A DNA stretch of 64,000 nt, taken from contig CALBGR010000017.1 in assembly GCA_937892705.1 (NCBI GenBank), forward strand, positions 1-64,000, written 5' to 3'. This DNA is from an uncultured Candidatus Saccharibacteria bacterium. GTDB lineage: Bacteria > Patescibacteriota > Saccharimonadia > Saccharimonadales > UBA4665. Of the stretch, positions 55,262 through 64,000 are shown one piece after another; positions within the stretch are counted from its first letter, which is position 1; the number at the start of each line of letters is the position of its first letter. The notes beneath the pieces were generated by a model. It ran no database searches, was not told the DNA's origin, and saw only the letters and a program-made list of their open reading frames with translations. A program made the position numbers and the translations under genes.

Positions 55262-58200
55262 TTAGCTTCTATACTTCCAGTAATCCTTGCCGCGATGCCA
55301 AATCGCGTACCCTACAAACCCAGCGGCCATTAATACGGGTACTATCCACCCGGCGTCCAAAATATAGAATGTACGTATTGCAAAGCCTGCAGGATCAGAA
55401 ATTTTACCATTTACTTTGCCGTCATCATCTTGCTCACCTCCATCTTGTATCGCATAGCTCACTGTGGTCACTTTATTTTTACCGACTGGCTGTTTCATAT
55501 TCTTTACAAAGTCCAAAGCCTGAAATGTCTCACTCGCCAGACTATACTTGCGCCAATTGCCAGGATTACTATACACCTGATCATAATAGATCCTTACAAT
55601 ACCGCCCTGCCCTGCTCCTTCACATGCCAGTCTATAATCAACCAAACCAAACGGGTATTTATAGCGCTTATCCTGTTTGCTTAAGGTATCTTCCGATACT
55701 ATCTTGAAATTCTCGATAGTAGAGCATCCTCCGCGAGCTTCGAGTGTCACCGGCTTGTTCGTAATTTTCGAGACAACCGATGCAACATTTTCCTGTTGAC
55801 TATCCGGAATCCCATCACCATTACCATCGCCATTATTATTGGCCTTATTTTCTTCGTCATCGGGGATTCCATCACTATCAGTATCTTTTGATTTTTGATT
55901 AACCGGTTGCGGCTGCGGCGTCACCGGTGCAGTCTCAGGCTGCGCAGCTTCTTCTATAAGTTGCGAGCTCACTGGAACAGTTACCACCGTATGTCGGACA
56001 GGCTGTATTGATGGTGTATTTTCACTGCTTGTATTGTTCGTATTGCTATCGGCACCACTGTTGCTATTTTCGTTACCTGCGTCTTCATTACCGTTATCAA
56101 TTGGCGGATCCTGCGACTTAGGATCGTCATCAGTTATCGTAACCGTGGCAGCACTCGGGCTACCGATGCTTACATTTGGATGATTTGCGCTACTTAGACT
56201 CAATATTACTGTTTCATCTCCTTCGTATTCATCGTCATCATAGCCAGCTGTATTAATAATAACCACCGTATCACTGGTATTAGGAGCAATCATGGCCGTA
56301 CCAGAAAGTGCAGCATAATCGCTTCCAGCGGTTGCAGTGCCGTTTACGGTGTATGTGATAAGAATTGGGTCAGTGCCTTTATTTTCTGTATCAAGCGAAA
56401 TAGTGAATTCACCATCCTCACTCGGGTTTTCGTTTGCATTTGGCTTCGTAGCAGTGATTGTCACCTGAGCTGTTTCATTGTCGGTAATTATGGCAGTAGC
56501 ATTTGCAACGCCAATTTCACCTTCGCTTGGATTACTTAATTTTGCTTCTACGGTTTCTGCGACATTTTCTAAATCTTCGTCATCAATAACTTCTACTATA
56601 TAATCTGCGTACTGTTGACCATTTGGAATAGTAACGGTACCGCCAAACGCTTGATAGTCGCTTCCAACAGTTGCAGTGCCGTTTCCAGTATCACTAATAT
56701 CAACCGTATATGAGCTACCAGTCGTATTGACCTGCGACAACTGCACACGGAACATAATATGAACTGGTCCAGCTTCACTACCATCATTTAACTTGCTAAT
56801 GCTTACTACAAAACCATCATCATCAATAATAGTGACAACAGCAGTATCTGGATTACCGATACTTACCAAACTGTGGTTCGTCGATTGAAGCGATACAATA
56901 ACCGTTTCGCTATTTTCCACCGTTGCATCGTCATAGCCAGCAGTATCAACAATAATCGTTGCGCTACTTGAGCCATGCGGTATAGTTACCTGACCAGAAA
57001 GTGCAGCATAATCGCTTCCAGCAGTCGCCGTGCCGCCAACTGTATACGTAATAAGTATAGGAGCACCAGTATTATTGGCTTTACTCAGATAGACCGTAAA
57101 TTCACCATTCTCGCTGGGATTTTCATTCGCACTTGGCTTCGTCGCCACAATAGTTGCAACCGCTGTGTCGTTATCAACAATTTCTGCGACAAGATTTGGG
57201 CTTGCAATAGTCACAATATCAATACTTGGATTCGAAAGTGTCAACTCTACGGTTTCGTCGCCTTCTAAATCTGCGTCGTCTACCACACCAATAACTACTT
57301 CGGCAGAGGTTTCACCAATAGAAATACTCACCGTAGTATTACTAAAATCAGCATAATCACTTCCAGCAGTCGCCGTGCCGCCGTTCGGCTTAAGCGTAAA
57401 AGTGATCGGTTCGCTAGTATTGTTTTGCTTGCTCAACGTTACCGTTGCCTTAATTGGTGTTGGTCCAGCTTCGCTGCCGCTCTCTACTGAAAAGTTAGCT
57501 ACCGCAGTATCGTTATCCGTAATTGCTACTAGCGTTACTGGCAAAGCTTCAGCGTAATTTTTATAAGCTTCCTCTGTTGTACCTTCAGTATATATTTCAT
57601 ATGTTATTTGCGAATTATGCGAACCTTCTAGCAAATTATCGTCAAGTGCTGTCACAGTGATTGCTTGCGGCGTATCCCAATTAGCATCCGTAAAGACCAA
57701 ATCCATCGCAACACCTGCCCCCGCACCAATATCAAGCTGGGTATCAGCTGGAGCTGCCCGAATCACCACCTGATTTCCAGGAGCAGGCTGCGTACCAATA
57801 CTTACATATACCGTATCAGTTAAACCATCTTCTGTAACAACAGTGCTATCATCAGTCTGAGCAATTATTACATCCGCTTCGTCATCATCTTCATTAACAA
57901 GCGATGGATTCTCAACATCATTAGCCCCGAGGTCGTTATACGCATCATCACCAGATGTTGGATCGCCAGTTACCAACTGATAGGTTATATCACCGTCAGT
58001 TAAATAATCATCAACACCTTCAATTATCACTTCATTTGCTGCTGGGTTACTCCAATTTTCAGAATCAATAGCAATTTCAGTAACAACAATCGACCCCTCA
58101 CTTGGATCAGAAACACTCAATGGAATTGTAACGATATCGGTAGGTTGTGTATTGAGACTAAATCGCACGACAGCTGTCTTGCTACCATCTTCTTTTGTCC

Positions 58201-61200
58201 GGTTAGAAACAGTATGTACGATAACACCCGGCGTATCGTTATCAGCGTGGTATATAGTAATATCTGCAATATCGTCACCACCTAGTTCACTATAGAAAGG
58301 ATCATCTGTCACAACACCCGTGGTGTAGATAATCACTTCCTCAGTTCCGGTTGCAGCAGGTGGATCATCATCGTGACCAGTAACAGTCACACAGTTTTCA
58401 TTCGCATTGTTCCAATTATCACGCTCGATCGTGATCGAGCTTGGCACGCTCACCTTGCTGCTATCACTCGAAGCAAGCGTAACTGTCACATCAGCACTTG
58501 GACGGCTAGCAAGCGCAAAACAAATACGTCCCGTACTGCCATCTTCACCCGTAGTATTGTCCGTTGCAGTAGCAGTAACACCAACAGTTTCATCATCAAC
58601 AATAGTTACAGTAGCTGCGTTATTTACTCCGATAAATACCCGTTCTGAAAGATTGTTTGTGTCGTAAGTCAGCGTGACTGTCTCATTACCCTCCATATCA
58701 TCATCGTCATGACCACTTGTATCAATAGTCACCGTTGCTGATTGCTGACTATTTGGGATAGTAACCGAACCCGATAGCGTGTCGTAATCAACACCAGCTG
58801 TTGCACTACCAGAAACCGTGTAGGAAATTTGAATGTTATTACCAGTATTATTAACCTTGTCGAGCGTAAAGGCTACTACACCATTACTGCTTGGGTTTTC
58901 ACTCGCAGTTGGTGTCGTTGCAGCAACACTAAGCTCAGCCGTTTCATTATCAGTAATCATTGCTTGAGCGGTACTGTTTTCGTCATCGACAGTTACTTGA
59001 CTCAGTGATGGATTGGAAATAGTAGCGTGTAGTGTCTCAAAAGCCGGCTCAAAATCAGCATCATCAATAACTGTTACCGTGATAGCACCAGTGGTACTAC
59101 CATTAGGAATACTGATTTTTTGATCCGAAAACACTTCATAGTCACTGCCAGACGTTGCCGTGCCACCACTTGGCGTAATATCTACAGTGATAGACGTACC
59201 AGTATTATTCACCGTACTCAGGGTTGCAATAAATTCGATATGTACAGGTCCATTTTCATCACCATCTGCTGTTTTGCTAAGTGATACTGTTGCCTGTTCA
59301 TCGTCAAAAATAGTCACTGTCGCAGCTTTATTTGATGCACTAATCTGCGCATTTGGATTATCTACTCCATCTAATGTCACAATAACTATTTTGTTGCCTT
59401 CAAGCAGCGTATTATTGTGACCAGCAACATCAACGACAATATCCGCACTGCTCGCACCGCTTGGAATGGTGACCGAACCTGATAGTGCAGCATAATGGAT
59501 ATCAGCCACTGCCGTGCCACCAACACTATAAGTAAATGTCATATCACTACCAGTATCATTTTGATGATCCAAACTCACTCGGAACTGTCCGTTACTACTC
59601 GGATTCTCGGTCGCATCACTTATCGTTTCAATGCTGGCGGTCGCAATATCGTTATCTGTAATTGCTACAATAACGTGTTGCTCACCCAACCCCAAATATG
59701 GCGTTTCGGTCGTTTCCTCATCAACCGTAATTGAAATAACACCACTATGATCACCCTCAACTGAATTATCATTTACAGCGGTCACTGTTACCTGTTGTGA
59801 TGTATTCCAGTTTGCATCGGTAAAGATCTTCGTGATTGCATTGCCTCCACCTTCGCCTGCATCTAGTTCTGTATCCGGCTGAATAGAAACTACTACCTGC
59901 TTACCTGGTGCAGGCTGGCTCGTCAACACAATACTGAAGTCATCTGTTGCACCACCTTCAGTCACTTCGGTAGTACCGTCTGTTTGAGAAATAGTAATAC
60001 CAGCTTCATCATCATCTTCATTTATTAAGTTTTGATCCGCCACTGCATCTTCATCCAATGCATCCCATACCGGATCAGCAGAGGTCGGATCACCCGTCAC
60101 CAATGTATATGCGATATCACCATCAACCATATCGTCATCAACACCAGTGACGGTCACACAATTACTGTTGCTATTCCAAGCAGCTGGTGTAATAACTATA
60201 TTCGTTACTACTCCAAGACTACCTTCGGAAGTATCCGAACTAGCAACCGGTATTGTTACGTTACTGGTTGGGCGAGCAGTTAATTTAATACATACCTGTA
60301 CACTCCCACCGGCCTCGGTCGTAATAGTCTGTTCGGCCGATACCAAAAAACCAGCCTCATCATCATCTTCGGTGATAATTGTTACTGGGGTGATTGTACC
60401 AACATCAAGCCCAGCAAAATGCTCATCATCACTAACAATGCTATCAACACTAATTACTGAGTTTTTCGGTCCATCTACCTCATCATCATCTACCGATTCA
60501 ACGGTGAAACAATTTTCTACTTGATTATTCCAATTTTCCGGAGCTATCGTAATATCTCCCGGAATACTTGTTTCAGAAGTATCGCTCGTTTCAAGATTAA
60601 GTGTCACCGAATGCGTTGGACGAGCAGTTAACGTGACACAAATTTCAGTTGAATCATCTTTTTCGGCAATCACATTATCAGTGTTGTGCAAAATTACACC
60701 TGCCTGGTCATTATCAGTAATATGAACCTCGACTACATTCTCTTCACCAGTGCCATTATAATATTCATCTTCTGATGCCGCGCTATACTTCAGATGCGCA
60801 GTATGGGCACCTTCAATATTGTTGTCGTCAACCGCCTCAATATACACGTTTACTGGAGTATCCCAATTGCTCGTAGTAAATACGATTGGATCAATTGCTT
60901 CGAGCTGATGGACAGGGTTTGCAGTAATCGTAACCGTCACAGCATCAGTTGGTTGCGCATTAAGCCGCACTTGTATGTAATCACCTGCACCACCCTCAGC
61001 AACTTCCGTTCTATCATCAGTTTCAACAATAGAAACACCCGGAAAACCGACACTCATACCGCCAATCTTCTGATCTGTCACATTTGCGATCACCCAATAA
61101 TCAATACCGCTTATCTCACTCGTCGACACATCGGTATCATGCGCAGTGAGCGTACGTTTGTTTGCGCAAGTTTTAGAAACATCAAGCAGACTTTCTACAC

Positions 61201-63208
61201 CAGGGCAAAGCACTACAGCATTATCACCCTCATTTTTTGGCACATATAACGTCATGCTAGTGTTAGCACCCGGCGCACCAATAGCACCATTTATAAACAT
61301 CTTATACTCGCCAGTATCGCTATCGCCGCTCAGACTTGACCAATCACGATCTTCAGATAAATCAACCGCAATTGTCGCAAGAAGCGTTTCATTATCCTGA
61401 TCGTAAATATAAACCGTTGGGTTAGTATCAGTAGTACCAGTACTACTCAAGTTTGTGCCTTCACTGTCTTTAAAGGTTAATCCAGCTGCATCACCAATCT
61501 TACGGAGCTGTTCGGTAGTTGTTATCTTGGTTAAAAATACGTCACTATCACCTGCACTTGTTTTCTCGTCGGTGCCAGAAAAATCATTTGCAAAGTCTAC
61601 CGTGCCAGAAAAACCACCCACTACATACAACACATCATCGCCGTCTATTGCTGTACCTATAACCTCTACCGATCCACTTTCATCTAACGAAGGTGTCACT
61701 GTCCAGCCATAGTTGCCATTGGCGTTAATTTTAGTGAGAAATCCATCTCTAGTACCGATTTTTGTTTTTTCATCGGTACTACTCCAATCAGCTGCGAAAT
61801 CAACACTACTGTCCACAAACGAACCGCCAATATATAGACTGTCAGTATTATCCAAGACGGCCACTGGTGTCACATTAGCATTACCCGTATCGATTACTTT
61901 TGTCCAGCCGTAACTGTCATCATTGTTAACCTTTGTGATAAAAACAGTGCCTACGTTACAGTTTTTTTCATCGGTACTACTCCAATCAGCTGCGAAGTCA
62001 ACGGCGTCTTCACAGGCTCCCAACACATAACTATCGCCAGCATCTGTTGCAACTATCGCACTGCTACGATCACTACCGGTATCACCAATACGGTATACGT
62101 TTGCGAACGTACCATCGTTATTTATTTTTACGACAAAAATATCATCTTGGCCGACGCTCGTTTTTTCAAAGTCTGTTGTGCCAAAATCAGCATCAAACAC
62201 CACCGTACCGGTAAATGACCCAACTAGCAGCAGATTATCCGAACCATCTACAGCTACATCTGCAATGGTATCGGCAGTCGCATCCCCGAACTGTTTCGTC
62301 CATGCGTAACTACCATCAGCATTAATTTTCGTCAAAAATCCGTCGCTTGAACCTGCACTTGTTTTCTCATCAGTGCCGTTCCAATCAGCTGCGAAATTTA
62401 CCGTGCCTTCGAAAATACCAGTCACATATACCGCACCAGTACTATCAGTAGCAACTCTGTACTTATGCGAAGCGCTCGTTGCTACTGGTATACGCTTCGT
62501 CCATGCGTAACTACCATTGGCATTCGTTTTAGTCACAAACACATCACTGCTTGCCTCACTGCTGGTTTTATTATCAGTGCCGTTCCAATCAGCTGCGAAA
62601 TTTACCGTGCCACTGAACACACCAACGGTATACACGTTATTATTTGGGTCAGTTGCAACATGAGTTGCCCTATCTACGCCCGAACCGCCCATGATTTTTG
62701 TGCCACCATATCCAGGAGGACTCGCTCCAACAAACCCAAACGCAAAGAACAGCAGTATACCAAGCGCACCAGGTAATGCAGCATGTCGTATATGTCTTAA
62801 TCCTTTTGGAATGATAATCGGTACTTTGCGCTGTGTTTTTTTAGAAATTGGTACAGTAAACTTCAAATTACCGTTATTTGCCGCACGATTTGCAGCCAGC
62901 TGGCGAAGTGTCCGTTCTGGTAAAGCACGCTTCACTGCATAAAGCGCTTTTTGGTCAGCTTTTTTGTATCCACGCGATACCTTAACCGCTGCTTTTGCTG
63001 CTTTTGTATGCGCAACTTTTACATGCCTAACTACACGCTTTTTCGTAGAATGTATAACTTTTTTTCGACGAGGCAATTGCTTTGATTCTGTACCAGGTAC
63101 TAGAGGTGCTGTTTTTGGTTGCGATTTCAAAGCGTCTTTAATAGAAGTATTCTTCGTATGTTTAGATAACGACGAAGCGTCATCTTTGCCTGTTCGCTCT
63201 GCCGGCAT
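55262..63208 (-). CDS. Giant surface protein: SBBP propeller, about 14 Calx-beta-like repeats, C-terminal anchor
   Basis: The 2648-residue protein has, in order: a Lys/Arg-rich cytoplasmic region of about 148 residues, a membrane helix (LPGALGILLFFAFGFVGA), six SBBP-type propeller repeats (NFAADWNGTDEKTS... FLTKINADGSYAWTK; about 180-560), then about 14 Calx-beta-like modules each ending in an acidic ITDNDxA or IFDDEQA strand. Next are Pro/Gln and thrombospondin-type-3-like calcium loops (DTDSDGIPDDEENK; GNGDGIPDS), a choice-of-anchor-U-like domain (KYPFGLVDYRL) and a C-terminal helix with a basic tail. Calcium-stiffened adhesin is the likely role. Repeats are similar even at DNA level. A TTGAGT-N17-TATCAT promoter stands upstream. 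Confidence 0.9.
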   Translation of the reverse strand: MPAERTGKDDASSLSKHTKNTSIKDALKSQPKTAPLVPGTESKQLPRRKKVIHSTKKRVVRHVKVAHTKAAKAAVKVSRGYKKADQKALYAVKRALPERTLRQLAANRAANNGNLKFTVPISKKTQRKVPIIIPKGLRHIRHAALPGALGILLFFAFGFVGASPPGYGGTKIMGGSGVDRATHVATDPNNNVYTVGVFSGTVNFAADWNGTDNKTSSEASSDVFVTKTNANGSYAWTKRIPVATSASHKYRVATDSTGAVYVTGIFEGTVNFAADWNGTDEKTSAGSSDGFLTKINADGSYAWTKQFGDATADTIADVAVDGSDNLLLVGSFTGTVVFDADFGTTDFEKTSVGQDDIFVVKINNDGTFANVYRIGDTGSDRSSAIVATDAGDSYVLGACEDAVDFAADWSSTDEKNCNVGTVFITKVNNDDSYGWTKVIDTGNANVTPVAVLDNTDSLYIGGSFVDSSVDFAADWSSTDEKTKIGTRDGFLTKINANGNYGWTVTPSLDESGSVEVIGTAIDGDDVLYVVGGFSGTVDFANDFSGTDEKTSAGDSDVFLTKITTTEQLRKIGDAAGLTFKDSEGTNLSSTGTTDTNPTVYIYDQDNETLLATIAVDLSEDRDWSSLSGDSDTGEYKMFINGAIGAPGANTSMTLYVPKNEGDNAVVLCPGVESLLDVSKTCANKRTLTAHDTDVSTSEISGIDYWVIANVTDQKIGGMSVGFPGVSIVETDDRTEVAEGGAGDYIQVRLNAQPTDAVTVTITANPVHQLEAIDPIVFTTSNWDTPVNVYIEAVDDNNIEGAHTAHLKYSAASEDEYYNGTGEENVVEVHITDNDQAGVILHNTDNVIAEKDDSTEICVTLTARPTHSVTLNLETSDTSETSIPGDITIAPENWNNQVENCFTVESVDDDEVDGPKNSVISVDSIVSDDEHFAGLDVGTITPVTIITEDDDEAGFLVSAEQTITTEAGGSVQVCIKLTARPTSNVTIPVASSDTSEGSLGVVTNIVITPAAWNSNSNCVTVTGVDDDMVDGDIAYTLVTGDPTSADPVWDALDEDAVADQNLINEDDDEAGITISQTDGTTEVTEGGATDDFSIVLTSQPAPGKQVVVSIQPDTELDAGEGGGNAITKIFTDANWNTSQQVTVTAVNDNSVEGDHSGVISITVDEETTETPYLGLGEQHVIVAITDNDIATASIETISDATENPSSNGQFRVSLDHQNDTGSDMTFTYSVGGTAVADIHYAALSGSVTIPSGASSADIVVDVAGHNNTLLEGNKIVIVTLDGVDNPNAQISASNKAATVTIFDDEQATVSLSKTADGDENGPVHIEFIATLSTVNNTGTSITVDITPSGGTATSGSDYEVFSDQKISIPNGSTTGAITVTVIDDADFEPAFETLHATISNPSLSQVTVDDENSTAQAMITDNETAELSVAATTPTASENPSSNGVVAFTLDKVNNTGNNIQISYTVSGSATAGVDYDTLSGSVTIPNSQQSATVTIDTSGHDDDDMEGNETVTLTYDTNNLSERVFIGVNNAATVTIVDDETVGVTATATDNTTGEDGSTGRICFALASRPSADVTVTLASSDSSKVSVPSSITIERDNWNNANENCVTVTGHDDDPPAATGTEEVIIYTTGVVTDDPFYSELGGDDIADITIYHADNDTPGVIVHTVSNRTKEDGSKTAVVRFSLNTQPTDIVTIPLSVSDPSEGSIVVTEIAIDSENWSNPAANEVIIEGVDDYLTDGDITYQLVTGDPTSGDDAYNDLGANDVENPSLVNEDDDEADVIIAQTDDSTVVTEDGLTDTVYVSIGTQPAPGNQVVIRAAPADTQLDIGAGAGVAMDLVFTDANWDTPQAITVTALDDNLLEGSHNSQITYEIYTEGTTEEAYKNYAEALPVTLVAITDNDTAVANFSVESGSEAGPTPIKATVTLSKQNNTSEPITFTLKPNGGTATAGSDYADFSNTTVSISIGETSAEVVIGVVDDADLEGDETVELTLSNPSIDIVTIASPNLVAEIVDNDTAVATIVATKPSANENPSENGEFTVYLSKANNTGAPILITYTVGGTATAGSDYAALSGQVTIPHGSSSATIIVDTAGYDDATVENSETVIVSLQSTNHSLVSIGNPDTAVVTIIDDDGFVVSISKLNDGSEAGPVHIMFRVQLSQVNTTGSSYTVDISDTGNGTATVGSDYQAFGGTVTIPNGQQYADYIVEVIDDEDLENVAETVEAKLSNPSEGEIGVANATAIITDNETAQVTITATKPNANENPSEDGEFTISLDTENKGTDPILITYTVNGTATAGSDYAALSGTAMIAPNTSDTVVIINTAGYDDDEYEGDETVILSLSSANHPNVSIGSPSAATVTITDDDPKSQDPPIDNGNEDAGNENSNSGADSNTNNTSSENTPSIQPVRHTVVTVPVSSQLIEEAAQPETAPVTPQPQPVNQKSKDTDSDGIPDDEENKANNNGDGNGDGIPDSQQENVASVVSKITNKPVTLEARGGCSTIENFKIVSEDTLSKQDKRYKYPFGLVDYRLACEGAGQGGIVRIYYDQVYSNPGNWRKYSLASETFQALDFVKNMKQPVGKNKVTTVSYAIQDGGEQDDDGKVNGKISDPAGFAIRTFYILDAGWIVPVLMAAGFVGYAIWHRGKDYWKYRS

Positions 63209-63254
63209 CGGTTCGTTCTTACCCTCTTACAATGTCCCCGTCACTAACTCTTAT

Positions 63255-63283
63255 AATGATAATGGTTTAAAGAATAAAACTCA
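63255..63283 (-). promoter_or_regulatory. Promoter of the giant surface-protein gene
   Basis: On the minus strand TTGAGT (63283-63278), 17-nt spacer, TATCAT (63260-63255), immediately after the tRNA-Val terminator. The leader is about 40 nt; an AGAGGG lies 14 nt before the ATG, rather far for a ribosome-binding site. Confidence 0.6.
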
Positions 63284-63284
63284 A

Positions 63285-63308
63285 CAAAAAAGCCCTATGT
63301 TCATAGGG
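63285..63308 (-). terminator. tRNA-Val terminator
   Basis: On the minus strand GCCCTATGAACATAGGGC, a perfect hairpin, followed by TTTTTTG; 17 nt after the tRNA 3' end. Confidence 0.92.
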
Positions 63309-63324
63309 CATAAGACTTTTTTGA

Positions 63325-63401
63325 TGGTGGGTGATGAGGGACTCGAACCCCCGACCCTCTCGGTGTAAACGAGATGCTCTAGCCAACTGAGCTAATCACC
63401 C
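63325..63401 (-). tRNA. tRNA-Val (anticodon TAC)
   Basis: Cloverleaf on the minus strand, 77 nt: acceptor GGGTGAT/ATCACCC, D stem GCTC/GAGC, anticodon stem TCTCG/CGAGA with loop TTTACAC (anticodon TAC), T stem GGGGG/CCCTC (one G-U) with loop TTCGAGT, discriminator A and encoded CCA. Confidence 0.96.
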
Positions 63402-63415
63402 TTAAAACTCCGGTA

Positions 63416-63444
63416 AGTATAGCATATAGCTCCAATTAGCACAA
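63416..63444 (-). promoter_or_regulatory. tRNA-Val promoter
   Basis: On the minus strand TTGTGC (63444-63439), 17-nt spacer ending TGC, TATACT (63421-63416), 14 nt before the tRNA. Confidence 0.78.
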
Positions 63445-63475
63445 CTAACTATCTACTTATTTGCCTATTTACAAA

Positions 63476-63898
63476 TTAAGCAGCCACATGAAATCTCAAT
63501 CCGGATCCTACACCAACGAATCCTATAGCACGCAAAACATCTTCTGGCAGTTCAGTTTCGTGTGGGTGAAGCTCACCAGCAGCAACCCCACACGCTTCTA
63601 AAGCAACCTGAGCTAAACGACCCACTAACTTTGGTCGTTCAATTGCCATCCCCTTTGCCTCAAGGTGATGGATATGTGCAACAGTACCTGTTGTCTTCTC
63701 TACTTCTAAATGACCCCAATCTCGGTTTGAACGAAATGGATCAGCATTAAGCAACACAAAGTGACGCATATCATCGCTGGAGGCAGGAGCTTCACCTATT
63801 ATGGCAATTGGTTCTTTTAGTTTTGGTGTAATATCTTGTTCTACTATCGCTAATGTTTGTGTTACCTGCACATCTTGCAGCTCCGAACTCATACTCAT
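63476..63898 (-). CDS. Hypothetical protein
   Basis: Not recognised. The 140-residue soluble, acidic protein contains HFVLLNADPFRSNRDWGHLEVEKTTGTVAHIHHLEAKG and several His-rich turns (HIHH, HPHE), with no membrane segment. AGAGGG 7-8 nt before the ATG (two adjacent start options, MSMSSEL) supports it as a gene. The 100 nt upstream to the window end show no ORF. Confidence 0.68.
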   Translation of the reverse strand: MSMSSELQDVQVTQTLAIVEQDITPKLKEPIAIIGEAPASSDDMRHFVLLNADPFRSNRDWGHLEVEKTTGTVAHIHHLEAKGMAIERPKLVGRLAQVALEACGVAAGELHPHETELPEDVLRAIGFVGVGSGLRFHVAA

Positions 63899-64000
63899 GC
63901 TACCCTCTTTTTTAAAAATATTTATATTAGATTTTTACTAACACCTACTTCCACTATATGCCTATGCTTATATCATTTCAACCGGTTTTATACTTTTTAA

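Noticed and set aside
60794..61249. Plus-strand ORFs opposite the giant protein (this one and many others from 55.4 to 63.4 kb)
   Set aside because: All are antisense to a continuous 2648-codon frame with clear domains; they arise from the low stop density of its repeats.
61764..62610. Regularly spaced DNA repeats resembling a CRISPR array
   Set aside because: Repeats are in frame with the SBBP protein repeats, spacing is about 200 nt, and no cas genes are present.

Overview
The window looks like a chromosomal segment of a reduced, episymbiont-type bacterium of the Candidate Phyla Radiation, most likely Candidatus Saccharibacteria (TM7). This is an inference. It rests on the Gram-positive-like wall genes (D-Ala-D-Ala ligase, MurF-like ligase, PBP5-type carboxypeptidase, CHAP and M23 hydrolases), the absence of amino-acid, nucleotide or lipid biosynthesis genes, several very large acidic surface proteins, and ordinary use of TGA as a stop, which argues against the UGA-recoding Gracilibacteria and Absconditabacteria. 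No 16S rRNA gene is present to confirm it.

Layout. 1-1195 holds the C-terminal end of a repeat-rich surface protein. 1.4-3.7 kb has YjbQ and DUF167 proteins, a decayed arsR/glyoxalase pair and an M23 peptidase. 3.7-12.1 kb is envelope and carbohydrate related: a double VOC protein, a polysaccharide deacetylase, an esterase, a deacetylase-glycosyltransferase fusion and an RlpA-like protein, ending with greA. 12.3-17.0 kb is an accessory stress and efflux block: cupin, VOC, and an arsR/AHSA1/DrrAB-type ABC/DUF1801 operon with a clear operator. 17.2-23.3 kb carries a membrane-anchored peptide-binding protein paired with a histidine kinase, a PerM-type protein, a gene interrupted by an amber codon and a 7TM sensor-like protein. 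23.3-30.5 kb holds two overlapping CNNM/CorC paralogs, a NAGPA-type glycosidase, a PcsB-like hydrolase, a GH63-like hydrolase, DUF1801 and VKOR. 30.6-38.5 kb is the informational core: tgt, trmD, a KH protein, rpsP, rnc, a NUDIX protein, nusB and rpmF. 38.5-55.2 kb has leuS, a two-gene NUDIX-HTH / P-loop-CYTH unit, ddl, murF, tRNA-Ala, corA, a structured RNA, ligA, htpX, lemA and a PBP5-like carboxypeptidase. 55.3-63.2 kb is one 2648-residue surface protein, followed by tRNA-Val and a small unknown gene.

Themes. Many genes have a -10 box only 6-11 nt before the start codon and no Shine-Dalgarno sequence, so leaderless mRNAs appear common next to normal SD-led genes. Two core enzymes (Tgt and LigA) lack the cysteines that normally bind structural zinc. 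A compact RNA with its own promoter and terminator sits between ligA and corA. A P-loop kinase/CYTH fusion paired with a catalytically degenerate winged-helix NUDIX protein is the best candidate here for an undescribed small system, probably sensing or processing a triphosphate-containing nucleotide.
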